From assembly GCF_014066305.1 (NCBI RefSeq), contig NW_023501042.1, positions 1,062,501-1,126,500 on the forward strand: 64,000 bases of DNA, read 5' to 3'. Positions 38,025 through 49,961 of the stretch are shown here, piece after piece. The stretch is from Letharia columbiana (lineage: Eukaryota; Ascomycota; Lecanoromycetes; Lecanorales; Parmeliaceae). Position 1 is the stretch's first letter. Each line of letters opens with the position of its first letter. The position numbers and the translations under genes were made by a program. Under the pieces are notes generated by a model. The model ran no database searches. It had not been told where the DNA came from and saw only the letters and a program-made list of their open reading frames with translations.

Positions 38025-38940
38025 GATTTTAGAATAACTTTTTTGTTTTCTATTAAAATTTTAGGATTTTTTTTTAAATTATAGAACGTAGTTTGGACTT
38101 TTAAATAAATAAAAATTTTAATTTTAATTTTATAAATATTTCAAGATAAAGAGTTTAAATATCGCTTATTAAAAACTTATCTACTCTATTAAGAATATTC
38201 TTTAATTTAAACTTAAATAGTTAATTAGTAATAATTATAATAAGATTTAAAACTATTTCGCTTCGTTCTCGATTCGAATCTATTAATCTCTCTCGTTAAA
38301 AAATTATAAAATTAATAAAACTTCTATAAATTATAAAAATAAAAATAAAAATAATTAATAGAAATAGACTATAATAGATATTAGAATTAATTTCTTATTA
38401 ATAGAATCTAAATTAATTTAAAGTTAATTAACTCTTTAACAAACTTATTATTAATATAAATTCTCTTTTTTCTATTAATTTTTTTCAGTTTTTTTTTTAA
38501 TTATAAACTATAGTTTACGCTTTTAAATAAGAAAAGAATTATTAAATATAGTCTTATAAGTATTTAAAGATAAGGAATTTTAATATTACTTATTAAAAAC
38601 TTATTTACTTTATTTAGAATAATCTTTAATATAAGCTTAAATAGTCGAGTAATAATAATTTTAATAAAATTTAAAACTATTCTACTTCGTTCTCGACTTA
38701 AATTTATTAATCTCTCTCGCTAAATAAATTCTAAAATTCTAAAATTCTAAAACTCTAAAACTCTAATAATTATAAAATCTTAAAAATTATAAAAATTATA
38801 ATATTAATAATTAATTTAAAAATGCTATATTAGATATTTAAATTAACTCTTTATAATTATATTATTAATATAACTTCTCTTTTTTCTATTAAAATTTTTC
38901 TATTATTCTAATTAATTATAGAATTTTTTAAAGTTAAGCT
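38025..38940. repeat. tandem copies of a unit of about 440 bp
   Basis: 38050-38480 and 38480-38900 align directly (shared blocks: TTTTCTATTAAAATTTT, a poly-T stretch, CGCTTATTAAAAACTTAT, TTAAAACTATTYYRCTTCGTTCTCGA, TTAATCTCTCTCG). A third copy starts at 38880. The unit begins with sequence also seen at 44993-45010, so it may derive from the same Helitron-associated family. Confidence 0.6.
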
Positions 38941-39065
38941 TTCTAATAATTTAAGATTTATAGATTTTAATCTTATAGTTCTAAGTAAATCTTAAATTAA
39001 AGTATTTTCACTCTTCGAGAGTCGAATTTAATCTCGAAATTAGATTTAAAAATTAATTACTTTTT

Positions 39066-39172
39066 ATAAATTTAGGTAGCGGCTACGCGTATAGCCCTTA
39101 CTTACTAGACGTATAGCCTCTATTTACTAGGCGTATAACCTCTATCTACTAGGCGTATAGCCCCTCTAATTT
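39066..39172 (+). repeat. 22-bp tandem array (TACTAGGCGTATAGCCTCTAT)
   Basis: Four units of TTACTAGRCGTATARCCYCTA type, preceded by TAGCGGCTACGCGTATAGCCC. An inverted version of the same array lies at 47660-47745, with further shared sequence outside it (CTAATCGAAAATAATAAA). Confidence 0.75.
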
Positions 39173-41600
39173 AATTAACGACCGCGCGAAAGCTAATGAA
39201 ATCTAATCGAAAATAATAAAGAACTCGCATCTAGTATCTTCGAGATTCTTATAAAAATACTTGATAATAGTAGAATAAGCCTCTCTATATCTGTAATCTT
39301 CGAGTTTTACGATAGTAGCTAGTAATATAAATATTCTAGATTTAAATCTTTAAATAAGTAATATAAGAAGAATATTAATTTCTCTTTAAGAGGAGATTTA
39401 TATATCTATAATAATTGTATTTTATATAATTCTATTAGAAACTAGTCTTTATTTATAAATTATTCTTATTATTAAGTATCTTTTATTCTAATTATATCGC
39501 TTATATCTATTATAGCTCTACGTATAAATATTTCTTATTTTTATATAAGAATTTAAAGCTTAAAGGCGATAGTTAATTAGTATTAATAAGATTTTTAAAA
39601 ACTCTAATAACGATTAGAGTATTTATTATATTTCTACTATTTTATTAAATAATAATTTTATTAATCTTAAATTTAAAGTTAGCGAAGATATACTTAGCTC
39701 TATAAGCGATATTAAGCTATTTAATCTTTATATTAAAACGCCTATTATATCTACTTTAAAATTACTTTTAAAATCTTTCTCTAACTCTATAATCTTATCT
39801 AAAATAATAATTAAATTATTATTACTATCGCCGCTATTACTTTTTCTATTAATATTCTATATACTTCTATTTAGATTATCTTCTAGCGATAATAGATTTA
39901 AATAATTAATTATAACGCTTTATAATTAAGACTTAATTTTAATTTAGCGAAGATAATTTTTCTTTAATCTCTATCGCTATTCTAAAATCTAATATAAAAT
40001 ATATTAGATAAAAATAAGATATTAAGAATTAATTAATATTTAATAATCTTTTATTTTTTATTAAAATTATTAAGCTTAAGACTTATATAGCTATTTTTTA
40101 ACGCCTTAAATATAATAATTATTAATTTATCGAGATTAATTATAATAATAAGAATTTTTAAATAATATTTAACGCTATTATTAAATATTATAAATTTAAA
40201 AACTTTAAGCTCTATAGCGAAGCTAATTCGCTAATTACTCGATATTACTCTTACTTTTAAAAAGATATTTATTAATATAAAAGAATTTTTATAAGATTAC
40301 TATCGAAATCGCTAATCTATATAAATTACTCGCTTTATTAGAGTTATTTCTAATTTAACTCTTTCTTATAGAATTTAAAAACTCTTTTAATATCTTTATA
40401 ATAATTTATATTTAGATCTACGAGCTATATAATAATAAGATTATTAAATTTAATAAGATTATTTATATCGCGATAAATAAAAGATTTATTTACTATTATT
40501 TAAAGATGATAATATCGCTATATACGCTACTCGTAATAATAGTAATAAAGATAAAAATAAGTAGTTTGTTAAATACTATGAAATCGGCGGTTCGAAAACT
40601 AATCGCGAAATTTATTCTCTATATAAGGTTATTAAATATAAATTTAGATATTCGCTTATTAAATACTAGATTAAGTTCTCTTATTTAAAGCTTAAAAGTT
40701 TATATTAAATAAAAAAAAGAAGAAAGTTTAAATTACTATAATTAATTTTAATAATATAAAGAAGGGCTTTAGTATTAAGCGTAAGCGTATTAAAGAGATA
40801 TCTTTTAACGCCTTTACTCTAGAGAAGAATAAGTATCTTAATATTAACTATATCTTTTAAAGAACTAAATTTAATTATATATTATATAAATTTTAATTTT
40901 AATAATTTTAATATTCTTAATATAGTTAATAATAAAAAGTTATTAACTTAATAGTTATCGATTTTAATTTAAAGTATAACTTAATAATAACTAATTTCGC
41001 TAATCTATACTCTTATATAATAATAAACTCTAACTACTCTCGCTATTCCTTTATTAATTATTCAATATTTATTATTTATAAAAAGATCTACTCTTACTCT
41101 ATCCGCGATATTAAGAGTAATTAAATTTAATTTCTTAATTATAATATTATTAGCTTAAATTACTTTATTTAAAATAAGCGTATAAGTATTATTCTACTTA
41201 ATATCTTATATATACTTAATATAAACGTTAATCTTCTTTTTATTAATAAACTCTTAAATATTAATATTATAATTATTTTTTATAAAATTAGTTACGCTTT
41301 AATTAAAGATAATTTAAAGCTTATAAATACTTATAATCGAGATCTATTTTTTTAACCTCTAGAATAATTTAAATAATATCTTAGCTATATATAATATTTC
41401 TTTAAACTCTATTTATTAACTCTAATATATTTATATAGATTATTTAAATTAATAAAATTTAAATAAACTTCTCTCTATAATAATAGATATAGATTTTATT
41501 AAGAATATCGTAGATAAATATATCTATAAGTGCTATATTATAGAATATTAAAAGGCTATTTTTTATATTAGTTCTACTACGCCCAATATATAATTAAATA
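39173..41600. repeat. RIP-degraded AT-rich sequence, unassigned
   Basis: No recognisable domain. The 60-aa open stretch at 40506-40688 is Ile/Leu/Lys-only sequence of the kind RIP produces and is not supported as a gene. The region sits between the 39.1-kb array and copia D. Confidence 0.55.
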
Positions 41601-44600
41601 AATTTATTTATAGCGATCTCGTAAAGTCTTTATCTTCTATTAATTTTAATAATTATAAATACTTTATAATATTTAAAAATAATTTTATCTTTTATTTTAA
41701 AGTTTACTATATTCGTTATAAAGTAAGATCTTCGCTATATTTTTATAATTTAAGATTTATCTTAAATTATATAATTATAAAATCTCTTATATTCGCCTTA
41801 ATAATAAGAATAAGTATATATTTAAAGTCTTTCTTAACTATCTCGCTCTATCAGTATTAAATAAAAACTTATTATCTCTAATAATTTCTAGATAAATAAT
41901 ATAACTAAGCGTTTTAAATAGACTTTATTATATAAAATATATTCTATTCTATTAAACTCTAATTTTAATAAATCTTTTTAATTTAAAATTATTATTATCG
42001 CTAATTATCTAACGATATAATTATCTAATATTAAAACTATTATAATCTCTTTTAAGATCTTCTATTAATAAAGTCTATTCTTTTTCACTTATATATAATC
42101 GATTTTATCGCTTATACGATAAAATAAATTTAGAAAAAGCTTATAAATTAAAGTGAAAAGTATATATTACTAGAGTATAAGAGGAAGTAAATCTTTCGAT
42201 TATATAATCTTATTAAGAAGATAATTATTTACGCTAATAATGTATACTTTATAAAAAATAACTTTTAGTTATAAACTTAAAAGAAGAAATTAAAGTTTAT
42301 AAGTATTCGAATAAGTAATAAGTCTAATAGTATTAATATTCGCTATAGAGAAAATATTAAATAAGTAGTATATTATTAATATTTTAAAAGATATTAAATT
42401 TAAAGAAGTATTAGAAAACGTTATATCTATAATTAAAATAGCTATTAAATCTTCGATAATTTTAAGATCTTTAATATTTATAAGATTAAGATTAAATTTT
42501 CTATAATTAATTAATAAGCTAGCGTCTTTTAAAGATCTATATAAGAGTCTTTAATACGATATATTTAATTAACTACGCAGAGCTCTTAGCTTAAACGCTT
42601 TTAATATAGATTTCTTAATCTACTTAATTAAATACTATATCTATATCTATATTAATAATTTAATTTATATTATTTATATAAGAAATTTTCTTAGATTTAG
42701 ATTTAATATCTTTAGATTTAGATTTAACTATTATTAAAGTTATATAAATTATTCGCGAAGATTATTAGTTAAGCGCTATTTAAAGAATATTATATAATTA
42801 TTTAAATCTTATAATTTCGAATCTAAAATCTATCCTATTCTCTTTTAAGAATCTTTATAATATTCGCTTTACTTATAAACTATACTAATAAGCTAAATAT
42901 TTTCAGTTTATTACTTATAAGTAGATTATATCTAATTAATTATCTTAAATAAATTAAAAACTTTTTATAAAAAATAAGTATAAATTTTTATAAATAATAA
43001 TACTTAATATCTTATCTAACGTCTTTTAAAGTTTATATTTAATAAATAATCTATATCTTAAAATAAGATCTTAATAAAAAATTACCGCTATAAGATACGC
43101 TAATTATTTAAAATTTAAATAATAAAGATGTAATTATTATAATACTTTCGCGTTAATAATAAAGTTTATAAATTATAAGATAATTTGCCTTATAACTATC
43201 TTAAATTAAATTTAAGTAAATAAATATTAAAATTATCTTTTATATAATAAATAAAAAGAAATTTATATATAATTCATGTTTAATAAGATAATATTAAGTC
43301 TATAAGCTAAATAAGATATTTTATAATTTAAAGAAATTCTCTTAAGTCTAATATTAATATTTTTTTAAGTATATAAAAAGTTAACTCTTTTTCTATTAAA
43401 TTAAATAATAGTGTATTTATAAATCTTAAGAAGAGTATTATTATAGTGCTTTATATTAATAATATCTTAATTATTAATCTAAATAAAGTTAAAATTTAAC
43501 GAATTAAAAAACTTAATATAAAGTTTTATATATCGAATTTAAAATTATATATCTACTATTTAAATATAACTATAAAAAAAAATTATTATAATATCTTTTA
43601 TCTAAAATAAGAGACTTATATTATTTAATTCTTAAATTATTTTTAATTCTTAAAATCTTACTCTAATATTAATATTTCTTAAAATTAATTATAAACTAGC
43701 TTTCCGAAGAGAACTATATCGCTTTAAAAAAATTATAAAAAAACTATTAATCCGTGATAAGATCTCTTATATATATTATACTTAAAATTTATTCTAATAT
43801 TATCTATATAATATTATTAATAAAATTATTACTTAGTTAACTTAACTTTTAATATACTAAAATATAATTATTTAAATCTTCTAATATTTAAAAAGTATAA
43901 TTTATTATAAATTCGTATATAAAGATTTTCTTTAAGAACTTATTAATTATATTAATTCTAATTAAGTTAATAATATAATTTAAAAATCTATATCTAACTA
44001 TCTCTTTAATATAAAAGATAATATAATTAATTAATTATCTAAGCGTTAAGCTATTATAGTATTATTTATTTATAAAATAAAGTATATAAATTAAATATAA
44101 ATTATTAAAAAAATAATTTAATTAAAAAATCTATTTAATTAACTTCTTCACTTTAATAATATAAACTCTAAAATTATTAATATTTTCGATAATAATTAAA
44201 GTGTAATTACTCTTATAAAAAAACGCTTAATTTTATACTTATATTAAATATATTAATATTATCTATTATTTTATATATAAAAAGATTAATAATAGTATTA
44301 TAAATATATAATATATTTTTATTAATAAATAGATAACTAATAAGTTTACTAAAATCCTTTACTTAGATAAATTTATTACTTTTTAAGATATTCTTAAAAT
44401 AGAAGCTATATCTACTTACTCCCTCGATAATTATTAATCTTACTACTATCTTAATATAGTCTTAATTTAATAATATCTAATAAGAAAGCTATTCTATTAT
44501 ATCTATATCTAAATTTAGAGAAGTTACCTATTATTAACTACTTTAGAGATTTTATTAATTTCTCGTACTACGAGTAATCTATCTAAGTCGCTTATCGAGT

Positions 44601-44745
44601 TGCTATATTAGACTTAGCACTCTATAAACTCGCTATTTTATATTAAAATAACTATTTCTTTAGCGCTATTATTATTATCGCTATTAAACTTTTAAAGCTT
44701 TTTCGAGAAATTTATATCTATTTATTATTAATATCTTAAATACGA
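41600..44745 (+). mobile_element. Ty1/copia element D, 3' part
   Basis: Contains a copia RT/RNase H relic and ends with sequence related to the copia A/B 3' LTR (44560-44700: GAGTAATCTATCTAAGTCGC, then TTAGCACTCTATAAACTCGC). Strongly diverged from A/B apart from the LTR. Truncated on the right by a Helitron-like element at 44743. The left boundary is uncertain. Confidence 0.65.
42960..44380 (+). pseudogene. copia D reverse transcriptase / RNase H relic
   Basis: Conceptual reading shows YKLNKIFYNLKKFS (the CKLNKALYGLKQS block) near 43300. ALYINNILIINLNKVKI then covers the VYVDDLLI active-site block at about 43440-43490, where both catalytic Asp codons read Asn, as G to A RIP changes predict. 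An RNase H tail follows at 44140-44360 (NKFTKILYLDKF). Many stops. Confidence 0.78.
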
Positions 44746-45240
44746 GTAAAGGCATATGAATTAAATTCATAATCATTTTTTTTTGATCGGGGCTGTCGAG
44801 TAAATTTTGGTGAGCGATCTTTGGTAAGCGATATCTGAATTCCTTATCTTTGAATATCTATAAGACTAAATTTAGTAATTATTTTTTTATCTAAAAGCCC
44901 ACATTATACTCTATAGTTTAAATCAAAAATTCTAAAATTTTAATAGAAAACAAAAAAGTTATTCTAAAATCAAATAATGTACACCTGTTTTTTGATTAGG
45001 GCTGTCGAGCGGATTTTGGTAGCGGACTTTGGTGAGCGATATTTGAATTCCTTGCGCTTTAATAATTATAAGACCAAATTTCAAAATTCTTAAAAATTCG
45101 GAAAGCGCAGACTGCGCTCCAAAATATAAATTTTAAAATCTCAAAAAGTTAATAGAAAATAAAAAAGTTTTCTATATGTTAATAATATACACCTATTTTT
45201 TTGATAATTGCGGACGCTAATTTGTTTATCTACTATCTAT
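44743..45240 (-). mobile_element. Helitron-like element with internal duplication, 5' end missing
   Basis: The hairpin end is on the left: CGAG then the palindrome around TGAATTAAATTCA. Inside, the block TTTTTTGAT(C/T)(G/A)GGGCTGTCGAG ... ATTTGAATTCCTTG occurs twice in direct orientation (starting at about 44778 and 44988). The inner part is poorly RIP-mutated (44790-45220 keeps CA/TG). The TC end is not found, and similarity stops near 45240. Confidence 0.58.
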
Positions 45241-47590
45241 CGATTAGCTAGTCTTTCTATATCTAAAATATATTAAATATAATCTTACTATTCTATATAT
45301 AAGCCGATATAATATTATCTCGCTATTCGTATATAGTATTACTTCGCTATTCTCCTTTTATAACTTATTTAGTCTACTTATCTTATTATCTTTTTTATAT
45401 AATATCTAGTTATTAAGATAGCTACTATAGCGGTTATAAAGCTTATAATATAAAGGTAGATATAGAGATAATTATAGATATACGCCCTAATTCTTATCTA
45501 TAGACTTTAATATTAAAGAATATATTTACTCTATTCTTCTTCTCTTATTATTTTATTTAACTCGCTATAATTACTAGTTATTATTATTACTATATATACT
45601 TAAATCGAGAGAGCTTACATTAGATAAAGTCCTCGAAGACTTTCTTATAAATACGCTTCTTCTTCTTATTCTTAACTCTTATTAATTAATCTTTAAGCTA
45701 ACTTATAGCTAATTTATTAATATATAAAAGCGCGTTTATAGTATTATCCTCCTTCTCCTTATCGTTCTCCTCCTTATTATCTTCCTTCTTATTATCTTTA
45801 TCTTTACTTTTATAATAACGCGTATTAATAAACTTATTAACTCGCTAGTAAGAGTAGATATCTTCGAGTAATAATATCTTAATTCTCTTTAATATATAAT
45901 ATTTCATAACGTAAATATATAATAGTCTTATTATTATAGTAAAGTACTTAATATATAGCTCTATAATATAATTAATTACTTTATTATAATAAGATATTAT
46001 TTTTATAAAAGCGAATAATAAAACTTTAATATATAGATCTTAAAAAATAAACTTCTTAATATAAATAGAAAGCCGTATTTAAGTTTTACTAAGTGCGATA
46101 TTATAATTTAAATATTTATTTATAAATATTAAATTAATAGCGTCTATAATAGTCTTTAAGTTATCTATAATATTTTTTAATTAATTTATTATTCTATTAT
46201 ATAGAGTAAGAGTAATTTTATTAATAGATAAACTATATAGTTATCTCTTAAGCTTATTATTATTTAACTCCTCTCGCGAAATAACTCGATTATTAAAATA
46301 TAAATATTAATTAATTTAAAAGATTACTTACTTCTTCTTTTAAGAAATTAAATTATTCGCGATATAAATAATTACGAATAGATAATACTCGATATAATTC
46401 TTCTATAAGATATTTTATTTTTATTTAAATAACTTCTTAATAACTATATATATAATATAACGAAAATTCTTTTCAAAGATATTTAGTTTCTCTTATTTAT
46501 TAAAGTACTAATTATAATTCAATATAATATTATTCTTAATATATTAAATATAAAGTATATATTTAGTCTTTAAAGAGACGAGTTTATAGACTCTAATTAA
46601 AGCGTTTTACGCGTTCGTTAGAAGTATATCTAAATAAGAAAAATTAAGCTTATTATATAGAGCTTTAAATTATTTTATTATCTAGTATATTTCGATTTTA
46701 TAAAAACGAATCTTATATAAAAGGATATATTAAAGGCGATGATTTCGGTAATTATAAAAAGTAAAAGCTTATATTTATTAGTTCTATATATCGCGTCTAA
46801 AATTAATATCTCTAAATTAAATTATAATATTCGTTATAATAATTTTCTAGCGAAGAAGAGAGATTTAATCTACTACGTTCGCTAATTCTTCTTTATATAT
46901 ATAAATTAATTCTCTTATATATATAGTTATCGTATTAAAATCTATATAAAAATTAAAGATCTAAGTATCTCATTTTTAATTTTAATTTTAATATTATAGA
47001 TATCGCGTAATTTTAAAATAAGATCTTTCTTATCTTAGTTAAGTTATAAAGATAAAATAATCTATTTTAATAGAGTTCTAGAATATATCTAATTAATAAT
47101 AATATTCTAAATATTTTAAATTATAGCGATTTTATATATTATTAAATATATTTTAAATAAGATATAATTATAATTATAAGTGAGATTAATAATTATAAGA
47201 GTAAAATTCGTTTAAATATTATCTATTCTAATATATTACGTAATAATCTAAAATAAATAATTTACTAATCGATTAGATTTAATACACTTATCTATACTCT
47301 TATTATTCTTTTCTAACTTTTCGCTATAATTATATCGTAGCTATATCTTTCTAATAAGTCTATTTTTAAAAGTAACTATACACCCCTTAAGAATAATATA
47401 TTCTTAAGATTCTATATACTATTATATATATAGAATAAATATATTACAAAGATATTTATCTAGTTATTAGAAGATAAAGCTAGAATTATTATTATTAAGC
47501 GAAAGATATAGATAAGCGATAGAGTAAGAGTTAATTTTACTATTATAAGATATTCTACTATAAAGATATTTAACTTAAAAATACTAGATA
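45240..47590 (-). pseudogene. gypsy-like gag relic (element G)
   Basis: Minus-strand reading of 45640-45920 gives a gag-like segment: KRIKILLLEDIYSY, then a Lys/Asp/Glu-rich linker (KDKDNKKEDNKEEND) and an INALLYINKLAISQ block. Upstream sequence to about 47590 reads as gag-like helical remnants with stops. I infer a Ty3/gypsy gag from overall character only; no RT lies in the same orientation next to it. Confidence 0.4.
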
Positions 47591-47750
47591 TAGATTTTTT
47601 ATTATTTTCGATTAGATTTTATTAGCTTTCGCGTAATCGCTAATTAAATTAGAGAGGCTATACGTTTAGTAGATAGGGGCTATACGCCTAGTAAATAGAG
47701 ACTATACGCTTAGTAAGTAGAGGTTATAGCGTAGCCGCTATCTATTAATA
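47590..47750 (-). repeat. terminal region with 22-bp tandem array (inverted copy of 39.1 kb)
   Basis: Four units of CTATACGYYTAGTARATAGRG type, the complement of the 39066-39172 array, with shared flanks (TTATTTTCGATTAG and TAGCGTAGCCGCTA). Probably LTR ends of one family present in both orientations. Confidence 0.65.
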
Positions 47751-48520
47751 TTCTATCTTTTCTTATAAATAAGAGATTTTACTCTTAAATAAGTTTTAGT
47801 CTAAATATTATTAATTATAAGATTACTTATAAGCGTTTTAATACTACTTAAATAGAGAATATTACGAATTATATAAAATAGAATTTTAAATATATTAGAA
47901 GTAATATAAATTATATTTAAAAGGTTATAATTATATAAGTTAATAAGTATTAAAGTAATAAAAGCTTATCTTTTAGATAAACGATAAGATCTTTTTAAGT
48001 AGTAAGAATATTACCTTTAATCGCTCTTTCTATAAATTAAATTATAAAAGACTTAGTCTATTTAAGATTATAGATCTTATAAGAATCTTATATCGTTTAG
48101 AACTTCTATCAAGTATAAGAATTTACGACGTCTTTTATCTTAATCTCTTAAGTCTCGCGATAAATAACCTCTTATTAGAATAGATAAATCCTTCGCCGAA
48201 ATATATCATTATTAATAATTAAATTAAATAAATTATTAAAGAAATATTTATTTTTAAGTTAATTAATAGTTATCTTAAGTATAAAGTTAAGTAAAAAGAT
48301 TTCGATAATAATCTTATCTAATATAATATAAACGGCGATAAGTTTAAGAATTACTAAGACTTAGCGAACGACTTTTATAAGAGATATTTCGAAATATCTT
48401 ATTTTTAAGAAATTAATTAATAGAATAAGAGTCTTTAATAGCAAAAAATTTCTTAGACTAGAACTATCTCGAATATCTTATTTTTAATTAAATTGAAATC
48501 GGTCGATATCTTCGCTATAG
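47751..48520 (+). pseudogene. Ty3/gypsy integrase C-terminus with chromodomain, relic (element F)
   Basis: Near 48095-48200 the reading resembles the integrase tail (SIKYKNLRRLL, the MKIHDVFH region, then LNLLSLAINNPLLE). At 48240-48390 it resembles a chromodomain (KYKVK-KDFDNNLI-YN, the YLVKWKGYPDDEATWE block). This is the 3' end of a chromodomain-bearing gypsy in + orientation. The rest of its pol is not adjacent. Confidence 0.65.
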
Positions 48521-49361
48521 CCTTATTTTTTCATATTTATAAAGACTTATATTATTTAATAATAACTTTATATTAAGCTTATTAAGTAAGCTTTTTTTAT
48601 TAATAAATATTTAAGCGTCTTTCGAAGCTATAGTATATTATTTATAAGCCTTATTATTATCGTCGATAACTTCTATTAATATCGATTATATAATATTTTA
48701 TAGAAAAACTCGTTAATATCGAATTAGAGTTTTTAGCGTTTACGATTCGATTCGATTTAATTTAATTCGAAAGCTCTCGATTAATTATATCGCGCTATTC
48801 TATAAATCTTCTATTCGCTTAGATATAGATTCGAAAATTATTACTATTTACTCCTACGCCTATAAATACTATTTTTATTATACTATATCGATTTTCTTCT
48901 AATTAGACTTTTTATATATACTTATATTTTAGCTAGTAACGTCGCTAAGACGTAAGTATAAAGAGTTATTATTATTCTTAATATTTCTTATAGAGAAAGA
49001 TATAATGCTATAGATCTCGAATACGATTATTTCTTTATTACTTTTACTATTTTTTAGGCGTTAAGCGTATATATATATTTATTTTTCTATCTTTCTACTT
49101 ATTAATTATGAAATATAATTTTATAAAGAAGAGAAGTAGTATTATAAGCGTATTCTATATTCTTAATATACTACTTAGCCCCTACTTTATTCGGGCCTAG
49201 CGTGTCTTAGTAGAGGCATTTCATCTACTACTTGATATCTCTCTTCTATCTATATAGTTCGATATCTTAGTTATCTTATTTAACATACCTATATTAATAT
49301 TACATCTATACTCGGTCCTGATAATCTTTGTTCTTTGTAGCTACCTAAATTTAATGAAAGG
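48521..49361. repeat. RIP-degraded tail grading into normal composition
   Basis: Up to about 49150 AT-rich with no identifiable coding sequence, probably the 3' LTR region of element F. From about 49150 CA/TG frequencies recover gradually up to the MITE pair. No gene seen. Confidence 0.5.
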
Positions 49362-49363
49362 TA

Positions 49364-49654
49364 CAGAGGTCTGCACCGAAAGTCCTACACCCGCCAAGAC
49401 TCTTGCGCTCAGACTTCGGATAACGCCTCACCTAAAGGGCTACCTGGACAATGCGTCTGAAGTTCTTCGGAATCGCATCTAGCCCTAGCCAGGTTTCGGG
49501 GCTTAATACCCCTATCAAGCCAAAAGAAGTATCTAAAGTCCCATCCATGCGCTGTGAGAAGATATTTCTAGGCTTTCCCTCTATAGGGCCGCTTTCCGAA
49601 AGTAGGGTTAGGGCTGCACTAGTGCGGGTGCAGGACTTTCGGTGCAGACCTCTG
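49364..49654. mobile_element. MITE 1 (291 bp)
   Basis: Terminal inverted repeats of about 33 bp starting CAGAGGTCTGCACCGAAAG, at 49364-49396 and 49622-49654 in complement, with TA on both sides as expected for Tc1/mariner-type insertion. No coding capacity, no RIP. Confidence 0.8.
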
Positions 49655-49656
49655 TA

Positions 49657-49786
49657 CTCGTATAATCCAGAAGTGAGCTACTTGATAGAGGGAGGACACC
49701 AATAGATTTTTCCACTTTAGCGGGATGTCGCTTGATCTATTGGTGTCCTCGCTCTATCAAGTAGCTCACTTTCTGGATTGTACGAG
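49657..49786. mobile_element. MITE 2, fold-back (130 bp)
   Basis: Two inverted arms of about 52 bp starting CTCGTAYAATCCAGAA, separated by about 26 nt, so the single strand can form a long hairpin. TA flanks on both sides; the left TA is shared with MITE 1. No coding capacity. Confidence 0.82.
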
Positions 49787-49961
49787 TAGACGTTTTGGTA
49801 TTACGTCGGATTTATCGGATTTTAGAGCGTGCAGATAGGGAAAATGGGGGTGGAAACGAGTGATCTCCATATCAATACACGCCCGCACCACCCTGTGCGG
49901 CAAGACAACAGTCGACCTATCCAAGTTGCATTCAGCCATAAATTGCCCACAAAAAGCATCA

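Larger units (their letters stand above)
49362..49788. mobile_element. tandem pair of TA-flanked MITEs
   Basis: Structure TA-[MITE 1]-TA-[MITE 2]-TA. The whole unit sits 174 bp upstream of the Nudix start codon and marks the left edge of the gene island. The 84-aa open stretch at 49451-49705 runs across both elements and is not a gene. Confidence 0.8.

Noticed and set aside
40506..40688. 60-aa plus-strand frame
   Set aside because: Ile/Leu/Lys-dominated chance frame in AT-rich repeats.
49658..49664. TCGTATA, identical to the yeast Upc2 sterol response core
   Set aside because: It belongs to the MITE 2 inverted terminus, lies 1.65 kb upstream of ERG1 with the Nudix gene in between, and a 7-mer is expected by chance at this scale.
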